The notes: generated by a model not told the origin, from the letters alone. DNA of 64,000 nt from Calonectria ilicicola (GCA_020809705.1 CP085831.1:3968001-4032000); one strand, 5' to 3'; positions 13,795-25,229 are shown, counted from the stretch's first letter. Translations and numbers: made by a program.

Positions 13795-14759
13795 GGTGAC
13801 AGGTTAACCGGAATAGTGTATTATGGACCGATGTGGCCTGATTTGAGACAAATGTGCTGCAACGCTGGATCTTGGGGATAGCATGGATCTACAGGAGGGT
13901 AAATAGGTGCCAGCAGACCCGAGGTTACGCTTGGCAACGACGAGTGGCGATAACGCGTTAGGGACAGTCAGATCAAAATGCGGGGGAGCCAATCGGCACG
14001 TTATCAAATACGGGGTATGTGGATGTGACCTGGGCTGGCGGCGGCGAACCAGCATGCGCATCTTCAATGACACTTGAGGTAGGAAGACCCCTGTACTGGA
14101 GATGTTATCTCTGCTTGTTCGGCATTGCCGCCACATCACCATCCATCCCAGTCTGGGCATGGTTGAGGGGGAAACCTTCATCATCTGGGCTAGTCTGGTT
14201 AGGGAAGAGCCAAGGTTTCTGATGTCCACCTCCATATTAACTGACAGTCAGGGTTCCAGAACCAGCCACTCCAGTCATTAATTTTATCTATACATCTCAT
14301 TCCACATGAGTATATGAATCGCCTAGAACTTCTTGGTCCATCAAGTCACTACCTTATCTCTGTTGGCAATAAAAATAACGCCTTTTCATGATAAGGACAC
14401 AAGAACACCAACAGGGGGCCATATCAAAACCTAGACCGCTTCCCCACTTTGCGATTCATGGGTTAACTACTTCTAGTTGGTCTATCAATGTGGGGCGGAA
14501 ACCGGATTTCCGGTGTCCGGCCACCACAATCATTCAACCTCCAGCACAGGGTGGTGTGCTACTAGTGGGAGTAGGTGGAAATTGGTTTGCCGTTTTCCTG
14601 CGGGTAGGAAAATGCACTATGAGTACGTATTGAGAACGATTCCCTTCTCAAAACTGGCAATTCTCCACATGCCTCCCGCTGAATTGGACTCAGTCTACTC
14701 ACATGGGACTAATCGCCGATGCAATTGATCGCAGACAACCTCATCTATTCAATTCAACC
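13795..14759. promoter_or_regulatory. Divergent promoter of regulator and cupin genes with CCGGATTTCCGG palindrome
   Basis: This 965-nt spacer has no supportable gene; the frames on both strands lack family features. At 14496-14522 lies CGGAAACCGGATTTCCGG followed by TGTCCGG. The central CCGGATTTCCGG is a perfect 12-nt palindrome and the cleanest copy of the motif seen in this window. Located between the regulator and a cluster gene, it could mediate autoregulation; that is inference. Confidence 0.5.
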
Positions 14760-15410
14760 ATGTTTTCTTTCCTTCGAGCACCTTTACCTCCCAGGACTAA
14801 CCGGGCCGGAGATGACCTCATCCTTTACGAAGACGGGGCTTCCTCACTTGAGTTCCGCAAGGGCCCGTCTGAGTACCTCCTCCGCAACATGCACCCACCA
14901 TTTAACAAAGAAAAACCATCAATTATGGTGCCTCCCTTCCATTTTCATATTTACCAAACGGAGCACTTTCGGATTGTCTCTGGAGAGTGCCATTTGTTCA
15001 AGGATACGGCGGATAAGCCGTGGAAGACGCTATCCTCCAAGGATCCAAACGGGCTCAAGACTACTTCTATTCCCCCCAACACTTACCACACAATAAACAA
15101 CACGTCCACCACTGAGCCACTAGTTCTCGATGTTTCTCTTACACCTGAAGATGCTGAGGGGGAAGAGCGGTTCTTCCGCAACTTCTTTGGCTACCTAGAT
15201 GACTGCAGAAAAGCCAATCAACAACCTAGTCCTTTCCAGCTCATGGTATTCTTACGTGACAGCGATACTCCGCTTGGCTTGCCGATCATGCCTCAGAGAT
15301 TGGGGATTCTGGCTAGCAAAGCTTTTATGCACGGGATGGGGTTTTTCGGGAGATGGGTTTTGGGATATAAGCCTAGCTATGATGAGTACTACCGCGCTAA
15401 AATTTCTTGA
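14760..15410 (+). CDS. Cupin-fold protein of unknown function
   Basis: A single-exon gene of 216 residues (235 if the upstream in-frame ATG at 14703 is used; 14760 has the better context, CAACCATG). The cupin motif is visible as PPFHFHIYQTEHFRIVSGE: two His and a Glu/Gln spaced as the metal-binding set of a beta-barrel, followed by the second half IPPNTYHTINN with the third His. No signal peptide or membrane segment, although the C-terminal third is hydrophobic. Cupins of this size in fungal clusters act as dioxygenases, isomerases or cyclases, or merely bind ligands; nothing in the sequence decides between these. It is divergent from the Zn2Cys6 regulator and followed by a permease, so it is treated as a member of the metabolic group. 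Confidence 0.75.
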   Translation: MFSFLRAPLPPRTNRAGDDLILYEDGASSLEFRKGPSEYLLRNMHPPFNKEKPSIMVPPFHFHIYQTEHFRIVSGECHLFKDTADKPWKTLSSKDPNGLKTTSIPPNTYHTINNTSTTEPLVLDVSLTPEDAEGEERFFRNFFGYLDDCRKANQQPSPFQLMVFLRDSDTPLGLPIMPQRLGILASKAFMHGMGFFGRWVLGYKPSYDEYYRAKIS

Positions 15411-15956
15411 AGTGTTCTGGATATTTATATAAGGGCATCGATTGATTCGAATTTGATTCCATATGTATAATATAGTGTCGGTTTTAAATGCGCCAATGAA
15501 AACATCCATTGCAGAATGTTCCGGTTTATCCTTGCCTTAGATCGATGATTCCTTCCAATGCCTGTTATATAAGCCATGAGCATAATTGTTCATAATTTTC
15601 ATATTATTCCGGCCCCCGGAATGCGAAGGTTCCAATTCAGGCATCAAGGTTGACAAAACTGAACGCAGACATGACCAATAGCCACTATCTTAAAGCCACT
15701 TATCATTGTCCAGCACGCTAAACCCCGGGACCAAAAACGCGATTTCCGACCCCGCACTAGTCACCCTAATCAGGGGCTCGGACCCGGGTTTCCATTCAAA
15801 GCTTTACTGATACGGCTGTCAAGTAAACAAAGTAGAATATAGACAGCTGCCCGGTCCGGTTGATAATTAGCATTACTTGACAGAACACACACCGTCCTCT
15901 TTCATCAAAACCAAACTTTCCATCTAACATCCGTCGACTATTGATCACGGAATAGA
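15411..15956. promoter_or_regulatory. Promoter region of the APC permease gene
   Basis: No gene seen. TTCCGGCCCCCGGAA at about 15607-15621 is an inverted TTCCGG pair; further CCCGGG and CGGACCCGGG elements occur at about 15725 and 15779. They resemble the CCGG elements of the other promoters in the group. Possible regulatory role is inferred from position only. Confidence 0.4.
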
Positions 15957-17865
15957 ATGACAAAGGAAAACCGGCCGACTGAGCCGCTTGCGGCAAGTGT
16001 TGAAAGTTCGAATGAGAAGCAAAGTAAGTCTTTGGTTTCCTCTCCTTGCACAGATTCTATCAGATCTAATGGTCATATAGTGTTGGAAAAGACCTCGAGT
16101 CGAAATTTACGAGACAATATGGAAGATAAAGCGGAGGGAGAGATGGATTCCTGCACCACAACCCCTAGTGATGCTCCCTTTAAAAAGAGTATGGGCTGGC
16201 TGAGCATCCTAGCGGCAGGGTTCAATGTCAACAATAGCTGGCTAGTTGTTGCCGCTACTCTGTCGATTTCCCTGTCCTACGGACCGATGAACTCAATTTG
16301 GGGTCTACTAGCCATTGCACCTGTATACCTCTGTATAGCCTTGACTCTTTCCGAGCTGGTATCCGTTTACCCAACTACGGGCGGCCAATATCACTGGACA
16401 TATATGATCGCCCCTACTCAGATCAATAAACCCGCAGTAAGTTCCAGGCACCTCGGATGCACGGATATCGTTGGACAAGAGTCATTTTGGTCTAATCATC
16501 TCCAATTTTAGAGTTACTTCTGCGGGTGTGTTAATTGGCTTTCTTGGATTTGCATGAGCTGTTCTAGTGCAAGTGCTGTCATCTCCTGCGTATATGCACT
16601 CATTCTGAACAGTAATCCCGACTTTGCCCCCAAAGGATGGCATGCATTTCTTATTTTCCAGGCCAACAATATATTGAGTCTATTGGTGAACATCTTTGGC
16701 AAGAAGGTCTTGCCAAAATATTACTCATTTGGTTGTATGCCATCTGTCATCTCCCAGTGCACATGCACCATCACTAATAGAACACTTCTAGTTATTCTCA
16801 GTGTTTCGGCCTTCCTTGGATTTACAGTCACCGTTTTATCAATGCAAAAAACCAAGCAAGACTCGAAAACAATTTGGACAGCGTATTATGAATCATCGGG
16901 CTGGCCAGTCGGACTGCAATTTTTAATCGCTCTGACTGCCCCAGTTGTAGCTTTCTGTCCCATCGACGGCGCTATTCACCTTATCGAGGAGGTGAAAGAT
17001 GCCAAAAAGGTGGTCCCTCGCACTATTCTATCCGCGTTGACTATCTCTTTTGTTACGTCTTTAGCCTTCATTCTAGCCACCCTTTATTGTATATCCGACT
17101 TCGAAGCCGTCTTGCTATCAGCATCCGGGTTCCCTCTCTTCGATATCTGGTCGCAAGCGACGTCCACAAGCACGGTTCCAGTCGTTTTTACCAGTATCAC
17201 TATTTTCCTGCTGCCTGTCGGTACCATTGCTTGCACACAGGTAGCATCCATGATGACTTGGAGTCTTTCCCGCGATAAGGGCCTTGCCTTGGACCGTTAT
17301 CTCACCAAAGTTGACCCAAGTACTCAGGCACCTATTTTGGCATTGTTAGTCAATTCAAGCATCATGTTTCTCGTCGGATGCCTGTATTTGTTCTCGTCAC
17401 TAGGTATGTCAACAAATATCCAGCTTCATCTTATAGTAGGAAGCGGTTACTGATGTATACCTCAGCATTCAACTCGATTGTTGGAGTGACCGTAATTTTC
17501 CAAGAGATTACTCTAGCTATACCAACAGCTTTTGTTCTATACAAGAGGCGGTCAGCAGATATTCTTCCTGAAGATCGTACCTTTAAACTTTCGCCAGTCA
17601 TCGGATGGGTTGCTAATGTCGTCACGGTTTTGTTTGCAATGCTTGCAATTCCGGTTTTTCTCTTCCCTACCGCGAGAAGTCCAACTGTTACCACTATGAG
17701 TAAGTCATGGATTCTAATTTAGAGAGGGGGAAAACTAACACCGTCAAAGATTATGGCATCGTTGTGGTGGTTGGTGCGCTTACGCTATGTCTACTAAACT
17801 GGTTCTTTTATGCCAAGGCTCGTTTTTCAGGCCCTCTTTTGAACGATTTCAATCACAGTCACTAA
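15957..17865 (+). CDS. Amino acid/GABA/choline-type permease (APC superfamily)
   Basis: Five exons (15957-16436, 16512-16734, 16792-17403, 17466-17699, 17750-17865) give about 554 residues. A hydrophilic N terminus of about 75 residues is followed by MGWLSILAAGFNVNNSW and about twelve hydrophobic segments. YPTTGGQYHWTYM is the conserved TM3 motif of the fungal GABA/choline permeases; IHLIEEVKDAKKVVPRTI is the conserved loop after TM6. The 57-nt intron 16735-16791 keeps the frame either way, but removing it gives normal family spacing. The protein should import an amino acid, GABA, choline or related nitrogenous compound across the plasma membrane. An importer together with a decarboxylase, BVMO and esterases supports a catabolic interpretation of the group. 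Family assignment firm, substrate unknown. Confidence 0.87.
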
Positions 17866-18099
17866 AAATACTGAGATATTATGTCCCAATATTTTATAAC
17901 GCTGATCCAAATACACGGCGATTCCTTTAGACATTGCATCATGGTGACATCCTTGAACCTATAATCTCCCACACGTACCCTCCGCGCTAGAAGCAGGCAT
18001 TGAATTGCTTGTATTCAGTTTAGTTATTTCTTCAACCCGTTGATCGTAAAATTATCTGTTATCCACAATGACATCAATCCGCTACATTGGATACATAAG

Positions 18100-18571
18100 T
18101 TATGTCACACTCGATATCATTTCGACTGCCTGAATAATACTTGGCACGGTAGCGGAAGCGAACCCTAACTAAGGTTCAAACACCTGCTTAGACACCATCA
18201 GCGAATCAGAACAGAAGTTAATGAAGCCATGCGGATGACTCGCATAAATATTAGTAAAAATACCTTCCAAATCTGATTTGCATGTAGCCCCACTATGAGC
18301 CCTTTCATATCATCCCTAGAATACCGGCGCCCTTCCTAATCAAGATTGTGGCAGCTTGAGCGGCACTCCCGTAAGGTTTATTGCCACAAGGAATAATTTC
18401 TCCGCTTTTATAGCCCAACAACTTCTCCAATAAGAACGCCGATCTGTGCAAGCATGCTAACCTGATAAATTGATAGACTAGTGCTGCGCAATAAAGCTCT
18501 TGGTAGGTGTCATTTGCGACGCAGTGCGTCGAGTAAGATTTCAGTATCAATATTTGCCTCTCGTAATCAGC
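18100..18571 (-). pseudogene. Possible protein-coding relic of unknown family
   Basis: On the minus strand a protein-like frame of about 80 codons (from a possible acceptor near 18571 to a TGA at 18305) contains helical, Leu/Tyr-rich sequence such as YQELYCAALVYQFIRLACL. After a frame change, a second open stretch of about 65 codons continues to about 18100 with one further TAG. No start, no clear splice pattern and no family recognised. Composition looks more coding-like than other frames in the spacer, but this is weak evidence; it could be chance. The rest of the 17866-18878 spacer shows nothing else. Confidence 0.25.
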
Positions 18572-18878
18572 TGCACGTATTCAAAGTTAGAAATACATCG
18601 CTTAATAGTGCAGTGTCATTGCAGGAGTTGCGGGGCGACAGAGCAATCTAGGCGTGCGGATTGGATCTAAATTCTCTATCTATCTGCATGCATAGCGAGC
18701 AGTCACTCGTACAAAAAATCTATATATATATCGGATATAATGATCCGCTTGCCCCGCACATGGCGGCAAAGGATGTTTATGTCGTATACAGCCCGTGTTC
18801 AGTTCCATCGCCAGTTAGCTCAACTATAGACACGGAAGAGGCTTCTTCAATAATTGTCCATACCATAGCGAAATTGCG

Positions 18879-20345
18879 ATGACTTTCGATCAGATTCCTC
18901 TTAACATCTCAACTCAGCCTGATCCATTCACTCTCCGGGTCCCGGATGAGGAGCTATCGACTTTAAAAGCCATTCTGAGCCTTTCTAGAATCGGCCGAGA
19001 TACTTGGTGGAATCATCAGGATGACCTTTCTCTAGGCATCTCCACCAAATGGCTCTCTCACGCCAAAGACACCTGGCTGAGTAAATTCGATTGGCGCCAG
19101 CAAGAAAGAGCCATTAATGGGTTTCCGAATTTTTACATGACCATTAATGACTCTCAGCACGGTCCCATCAAGATGCATTTCGCTGCGCTCTTCTCCAAGA
19201 AGTTGAATGCCACGCCGATCGTTTTTATGCATGGCTGGCCAGGATCCTTTTTGGAATATCTACCTATCTTGCGTATTCTAAGCGACAAGTACACGCCCGA
19301 GACATTGCCATACCACGTCATTGTCCCTTCACTACCTGGATTCGGTCTCTCCGCAGATATTCCTATCGCAACAGAATTTACGATGGAGGCTGCTGCACGC
19401 ATAATCCATCAATTAATGATGGATTTAGGATTCAAGAAGGGATACATAGCCCAAGGCGGAGATGTAGGCGCCTTATTGTCAGCAATTCTCTTGCGAGATT
19501 ATGAACAATGTGTGGCAGCGCATGGTACGTAATTGCCCTCTTCTAAAACCCATAACAGAAGAATTCTCCCCCCGTGGATATGAGACTGACACGAGGATTC
19601 TCACAAATACGGACAGTCAATGTTTTCTCTTTAGGTATCCAAGAATTAGACGAGGCTATGGAGGACCTGATGCCACAGGAGCGCGAAAAGATCAAGGCGA
19701 TGAATTCATGGGTCCGCACAGGGATGGCCTATGCTCTAGAACACGGCACTCGCCCTGCGACAATCGGACTCGCACTATCATCAAATCCTTTAGCCATTTT
19801 AGCATGGTAAGTGTTTACAAGATGACTGTTCTCTCTAATTCAATTCTTGTATAATCCAAGTTTTGTTCTGACCATGCATCTTGTTGTATAGGATTGGCGA
19901 GAAGTTTTTGGAATGGCCAGGTATACCAATTCCATTAGATATTATCATCTCGCACGCCAGTCTGTATTGATTCACATCAACGATCCCTTCCAGTTTGTAC
20001 GTTTATCGGTATATACTGGTTAATTCGAAGGCATTCGAAACGGACAAAAAGAAGCCAATTGGCTACTCTTTTTTCAAAGACGAGTTTTTATTCGCACCCA
20101 AAGCCTGGGCCCATGCCAATTATCCCAACATGACACAGTATCGGGCACATGACAAGGTAAGACCCATTGACTAAAGACTTTGCGGAATTGTGCGGGATTG
20201 TTTTTATTGTCTCTTTGCTAACTTTTGGGTTTTCCTATACCCCATGCAGGGTGGCCATTTTCCAGCTCTCGAACTACCAGAAGTGTTGTTACAAGATGTT
20301 GAAGATTTTGTTGCAGGCTTAGAGGATTTGAATGCCAAGCTTTAG
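18879..20345 (+). pseudogene. Epoxide hydrolase (microsomal type) interrupted by an in-frame TGA
   Basis: Exons 18879-19524, 19635-19806, 19892-20156 and 20250-20345 keep one frame of 393 codons, the family's usual length. The N-terminal EHN domain is present (PDEELSTLKA, WWNHQDDLS), then the oxyanion motif HGWPGS, VPSLPGFGLS, and the nucleophile motif QGGDVGA with catalytic Asp. The C-terminal lid and the HDKGGHFPALE motif with catalytic His are also preserved. At 19968-19970 the conserved Trp of the SLYWF motif is replaced by TGA, and no acceptable splice avoids it. As written, the protein would end before the catalytic His. It is either a recent pseudogene, a strain-specific null allele or a sequencing error. 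Intact enzyme would open epoxides to diols. It lies between permease and decarboxylase. Confidence 0.8.
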
Positions 20346-20696
20346 GATGAATACGAATAAACATGTTCATGCCAGTTACAGACAGAATATTCCATAACTC
20401 AAAACCGTTGGTGAAACCCGCAAATCGCTGTCGGCCATCGAGCCGGGAAGGGTGAACATTTCCGTCTCAGATTCAGACGTATCAGACTAGTCTGTTATCA
20501 TAAATAGAGGAGTGGAGTCATGGGTGGGGAGATCCTACCTACTCCGGGTTACTCATCAATGGTCATTAAGCGACATCATCCTCACGGGTTGATTAAATAA
20601 TGCAACCGAATTGTGGGGTCTGGGTTGTCAGATATCCTAAGATAATCTCACTGCGGGGAAGAATCATGGTGGTTGCAACCATACACAATCAACAAT
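20346..20696. other. Intergenic region upstream of the decarboxylase gene
   Basis: No gene seen. It contains scattered CGG/CCG triplets (for example TCGGCC and GCCGGG at about 20431-20447, CTCCGGGTT at about 20542) but no clear CCGGATTTCCGG-type palindrome. The upstream in-frame region of the decarboxylase ORF has no ATG before 20697. Confidence 0.35.
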
Positions 20697-22478
20697 ATGG
20701 CGGCTGTCGGAACGGCGGCGGCAACAACAGTTGCACGATATCTCTTCAAGCGACTCTCTCAAAACAATGTCAACACCCTGTTTGGTGTACCCGGGGATTT
20801 TACTCTCAAGGCTCTTGACCACGTGAAACTAGCACTCTCCGGGTTGCGCTGGGTTGGGAACTGTAATGAACTAAACGCGGGGTACGCTGCTGACGGCTAC
20901 GCGCGTATCCGGGGGCTCGGAGCTGTGCTCACAACATACGGCGTGGGTGAATTGTCTGCCATAAATGCCATCGCGGGGAGCTACGCTGAACATGTGCCCG
21001 TTGTGCATATTGTAGGCACGCCATCAAACCACCTGATGGGGGCATCAGCACGCCGGCGAAACATCTTCGTGCATCACAGCTTAGCCGATTGGGAGAGACT
21101 GAATGTCTTTTCCGAGATTGCGACCAAAGTCACAGCAGCTCAAGTGAAATTAGACAATGCGGAGACTGCACCAGAGATGGTGGACTGGGTGATTGGGGAA
21201 GCGAAGAGACTCAGTCGACCAGTCTATATTGAACTTCCAAGTCATATGGTTAACGTTGAGATTGTTTCTGGGGCAGACAGATTACAAAAAAACAGTATTC
21301 CCATGGATCAGCCTCTCGATGCTCAAGCCGCTTTGAAACAGGCTCACGCTTTAATCGACCGATTGTCGAATGCAAAGAGGCCCTTATTTCTGATTGACCG
21401 CGGAATGGGAGTTGATAAAATGAGGCACCAAATTGAACATCTTGTTCGGGAGTCGGGCGTACCAACACTGTGTATGCCTTCAGGGGCCGGCATGGTATCT
21501 AACAAGCTTCCAAATTATTATGGAGTGCACTCGGGGCCAGTCGGACAGATAGACACAATGTCGTATGTGCGGTCAGTAGATCTCATCGTTGCCTTTGGCC
21601 CCATGTTCTCGGATACGCAGACGGTAGGATGGAAGACCGTCCCAGATGAGACCAATTTGATCATTGTAGGGAAGGACTCCATTGACAACGTCGCCATGGA
21701 CAGCATCAAGATCTTGGAATATATGACACCAGAAAGGCTACACCAAATTCGAGAACGCAATGTAAACTCCAAGACCATGCGTCATCCCAAAAGCCTGTTG
21801 CGGGCTGATGGACAAAAAGTAACAACACTCCCAACAGATTCAATAACCGGCGATGACTTGCAGGCACCAATCACTCAATCCAAGCTCTACCACCGCCTCA
21901 GCAGATTCCTCCGGCCAAATGATGTCATAATCCTTGGAAACGCCACGTCCATTATTGGAGGTCGGGATTTCGTGCTCCCTGAGGGCGCTCGAGTAGTTGC
22001 CTCGGGAATGTGGTTCTCGATTGGGCATATGCTTCCAGCGGCCCTGGGTATTGCCTGCGCCAATCGCACCGATACTGGTGCAAAAAAGCGACCACGTACT
22101 ATCCTCATTGAAGGGGATGGCAACATCCAGATGACAGTGCAGGAGATTAGCACTATAATCCGCGAGCAGCTAGATGTGACAATATTCATTATCCAGAACC
22201 AGGGATACGCATACGAACGCCTCATTCACGGTTTAAATGAGTCATACAACGACCTTTCCCCGTGGAGATACCTTGAGGCAGCCTCCTTCTTCGGTGCGCC
22301 TGGGGATTATCCCGTTGGTCTACATCAAGTCAAGACGTGGGGCGATCTCGAAAAGCTCCTTGATGATGAGAACTTCAATGAATCAAGAGGACTGAATCTT
22401 GTGGAGTTGGTTCTTGGGAAATACGATGTGCCAGAGAAGTTTAAACCTATTTTCAAAACTGCTGGGGGGAATCTTTGA
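20697..22478 (+). CDS. Thiamine-diphosphate-dependent 2-keto-acid decarboxylase (pyruvate/indolepyruvate decarboxylase family)
   Basis: One exon of 593 residues. The catalytic Glu lies in GNCNELNAGYAADGYAR (about residue 57), the His-His pair of this family in FVHHSLADWE (about residue 126), and the cofactor motif GDG...N in EGDGNIQMT with NQGYAYE about 30 residues later. The middle domain (GMGVDKM, PSGAGMV, YYGVHSGPVG) is complete. The enzyme removes CO2 from a 2-oxo acid to give an aldehyde; pyruvate, phenylpyruvate, indolepyruvate or branched-chain substrates are all possible. A single-copy housekeeping PDC is not expected inside such a gene group, so a specialised aromatic or branched-chain substrate (Ehrlich-type breakdown of an imported amino acid) is a reasonable inference. 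The start at 20697 is the first ATG. Confidence 0.9.
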   Translation: MAAVGTAAATTVARYLFKRLSQNNVNTLFGVPGDFTLKALDHVKLALSGLRWVGNCNELNAGYAADGYARIRGLGAVLTTYGVGELSAINAIAGSYAEHVPVVHIVGTPSNHLMGASARRRNIFVHHSLADWERLNVFSEIATKVTAAQVKLDNAETAPEMVDWVIGEAKRLSRPVYIELPSHMVNVEIVSGADRLQKNSIPMDQPLDAQAALKQAHALIDRLSNAKRPLFLIDRGMGVDKMRHQIEHLVRESGVPTLCMPSGAGMVSNKLPNYYGVHSGPVGQIDTMSYVRSVDLIVAFGPMFSDTQTVGWKTVPDETNLIIVGKDSIDNVAMDSIKILEYMTPERLHQIRERNVNSKTMRHPKSLLRADGQKVTTLPTDSITGDDLQAPITQSKLYHRLSRFLRPNDVIILGNATSIIGGRDFVLPEGARVVASGMWFSIGHMLPAALGIACANRTDTGAKKRPRTILIEGDGNIQMTVQEISTIIREQLDVTIFIIQNQGYAYERLIHGLNESYNDLSPWRYLEAASFFGAPGDYPVGLHQVKTWGDLEKLLDDENFNESRGLNLVELVLGKYDVPEKFKPIFKTAGGNL

Positions 22479-22642
22479 AACAGATTATCCCACCTCGAGT
22501 GGACTAGACCACCACGAATATGTCTGTTGGGCTCAGACCGTAAATTAAGGAACTTTATATCACAGAGAGCTTTGTTGGACTGGCTACCCTTGGAAAGATT
22601 TGCTAGGAAGCATAATGCATTGACTTTTATTCTGTAACGAGA

Positions 22643-24391
22643 TCAAAACTCATCTAATGCCCACATTTTCCTCGTAGGTGTCATCTCAACATACACTTCG
22701 TTCTTCGTTGCTGTCTTCCTTTGCCCCAGAACGATAGAATAAATTAACCCATTGGTTCTCTCCTTCCTCCTTTGACTGGAGGAGTTGGTTTCTGGACCGA
22801 AGTCGTTGACTCTCATCCTCGTTGGCTCAGGTAACAGACTTATATCTTCGGCATTACTTATCTGTAATTTGGCCGAGGTTCTCAACTGCCCAAGAACCTC
22901 AATGAAATTGACGCTCCCGGCCGCCGCATCATCAAAGAGCTGAGGATCGAATTGGCGGTTAATCAGAGTAACCCACGCTTCTTCCTTTCCTCCAATAATG
23001 ATATTAAGGCCAAATATAAGAGCAAACTGGTTATCAGCATTATCCAATTTAGACCTAAACACATGCATCGCACAGAATGGCTGATCCATGTCACGGTAAT
23101 ACACTTTTCCGCCCTGGTTCCACCACGTTGCCGGATACGTCTTCTCATACCGGTAATGCTGCGTGTGGAATGGGAATGGAAATCGGAAGCACTTAGAGCG
23201 CATCCTGCGGCGGGCGGCGTCTGGGTCACTCCCAGGTGGAATATGCTTCAAGATATATCGTTCCTCAGGTGCCCCTCCTGTCTGAGAATCAAGAACGCCT
23301 TGTTCCCACAACAAATTGGCCCTGGTACGTACGTACACGCCAGGTCCACAGACATTAAGGTAGATACCTATGTGTCGATTTCGATTATGGCCCAAGTGGC
23401 CGTGAATCGATGGGCCAACTCGGCCGATTGTGCAACGCAACGGCAGGACGAAATCTGCTTTATCATCTTCATCTTCATCTTCGCCACTTCCTCCTTGGTA
23501 GCTAATGAAGTTCATGAGTATTTTGATTCCTTTGTTTGTTATGCTGAACTCTGGATTTTCGATATTGTCCCCAACATTCAATATCTGGCCGGCATCCTTA
23601 AACTCTGCTGGTGAGTTTGCGTAAATGCCTCGTCGCGCCTGGGAATTAGACTTCCAAGCAAAAATGCTAAGATCGTTTGACTGTCGAATAATCTCTTCTT
23701 GCAGGCGAGAAAATGCCTTCTGGCCTTCCCCGTAGATTAACGGGAGACTAACGTCAAAAATGCCCAGGAGGCAGTATGCGATGTCTTCAACGCGGGTAGT
23801 TTGACGATGAGCTGCCCATGCCATACGACGGGCCACGGGGAGCGAGTAAAGCAGATTCTGGCTTGATTCATCCTGGAGAACTTCGACATCAATGCCTGTT
23901 ATATCTGCTAGATAGCCAGCCAGTGAATGCTTCGTGCCGAGTAAATTTTGGTCTTGATCATAGAATAGCACATTACGCGGCGCTATCAGTTCCTGTAGCG
24001 TCCAACCCCGCGTAAACCAACGACTGTTTTCAAGTTTGTACTTGGAAAATGGCTGTATTTCTGTTGGTACATCGGATAGATATACGAAGCACACTTCCGC
24101 GTTGGCATACCATCTAAACATAGAATTGATCGCTTCGGTGAGCTCGCTGCTACTAGACTTGTCGATGCAACATGTGTCAATCCAAACATAATCCAGATTA
24201 TCACCTAACGCCAGGTTGCAAGCAGCCAGGATCTTTGCATATCCTTTCTTCTGGCGATAATCGCCCTTGTCAGTGATGTCATCGAAGGTAACCTCCTCTT
24301 GTTCCCAGGTGTGAGATAAGATAGCATATGGGGGGATTTCAGCCCCGATAAAACTCTCGAGCGTATGCGAAGAAGTATTGAGTAATCTCAT
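22643..24391 (-). CDS. HET-domain protein (heterokaryon incompatibility)
   Basis: A single-exon gene of 582 residues. The three HET blocks are clear: YAILSHTWEQEEVTFDDI near the N terminus, VWIDTCCIDKSSSSELTEAINSM and GWTLQELIAPRNVLFYD. After the HET domain come the segments LARRMAWAA-like (VARRMAWAAHRQTTRVEDIAYCL) and LLGIFDVSLPLIYGEG that are standard for the HET-E/HET-D-related branch. The remaining 330 residues match no motif I know. HET proteins trigger regulated cell death after recognition of non-self during hyphal fusion; they are polymorphic and often redundant. No NACHT or WD40 domain follows in this gene. It marks the end of the metabolic gene group. Confidence 0.92.
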   Translation of the reverse strand: MRLLNTSSHTLESFIGAEIPPYAILSHTWEQEEVTFDDITDKGDYRQKKGYAKILAACNLALGDNLDYVWIDTCCIDKSSSSELTEAINSMFRWYANAEVCFVYLSDVPTEIQPFSKYKLENSRWFTRGWTLQELIAPRNVLFYDQDQNLLGTKHSLAGYLADITGIDVEVLQDESSQNLLYSLPVARRMAWAAHRQTTRVEDIAYCLLGIFDVSLPLIYGEGQKAFSRLQEEIIRQSNDLSIFAWKSNSQARRGIYANSPAEFKDAGQILNVGDNIENPEFSITNKGIKILMNFISYQGGSGEDEDEDDKADFVLPLRCTIGRVGPSIHGHLGHNRNRHIGIYLNVCGPGVYVRTRANLLWEQGVLDSQTGGAPEERYILKHIPPGSDPDAARRRMRSKCFRFPFPFHTQHYRYEKTYPATWWNQGGKVYYRDMDQPFCAMHVFRSKLDNADNQFALIFGLNIIIGGKEEAWVTLINRQFDPQLFDDAAAGSVNFIEVLGQLRTSAKLQISNAEDISLLPEPTRMRVNDFGPETNSSSQRRKERTNGLIYSIVLGQRKTATKNEVYVEMTPTRKMWALDEF

Positions 24392-25229
24392 TGCTTATTA
24401 TGAGATAAAATATCAGTCTAAAGTCTTCAAAAACGGTTAGAACTAGGAAAACCCAAGATTATTGAGAGTTAAAGGGCTCCAGTCAAGAACTCAACTCGAA
24501 AGTGCCATTCTTACCTATCGAGGCGACTGGGAAAATAGGGCTAAATGTTTACAGGACTAATAAAGTCATTATCGCTGGAGTGGGAGTTGCATGTATTTTT
24601 CTTGATTGGTATGAGAGCAAAATCACTCGCCCAGACATTAACCCCATATCTTGATGAGGAGACAAGCTGGGACAAGCCAGAAAAAAAAGGTTCGCCTTCG
24701 CTCTATGAATACACTTCAGAAGGTTGAGGCTGGCGTGGTCAAAGTGATATGGACGAAGCCATGGGGCCAGAAATGTGAGCAAAACTGAGGTGACCAAAAT
24801 AATAGCTGGGATTTTGAAGCTGATTGGATCTTCTTGGGCACAAAACTAATCTTTTACTGGTTAGTTTGTCTTCCAGCTAGCCGAACCTGGTTAGCTTAAA
24901 TTTCAAATCCCTGGACTTTGGAGTGGGTGAAAAAAAAACAGAAATTTGGTCATCAAAAGGTGAACAAAACCAAACTCTACCCAGCCTGAAGTCAGTCGCG
25001 AAGTCAATACATGGAAAATGAGAAGATAAAGGTGATGCTTTAATGTGAGATTTTTTTTTATCATTTCCATATCTGACTAGCTTCGTTTTACCTAGAACCA
25101 AATTATGAAGCTTCGTATTAATTTCATATTAATTATTATCATTATCCACCCAAAAGGCTAAGTCAAAAGCGGATGGTTAATTTGCGTTAGCTTTAATGCA
25201 AATCTGTCGTAAAATATGTTTCATAATAA
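24392..25229. other. Intergenic region, AT-rich
   Basis: Spacer between the HET gene start and the ceramide synthase 3' end. It has several homopolymer runs (about 24929, 25051) and short frames with no recognisable protein features. Nothing else was seen. Confidence 0.4.

Noticed and set aside
13045..14235. Overlapping ORFs on both strands around the regulator's N-terminal exons and its promoter
   Set aside because: They are shadows of the zinc-cluster exon frame or have no family character; 13804-14235 minus lacks conserved sequence.
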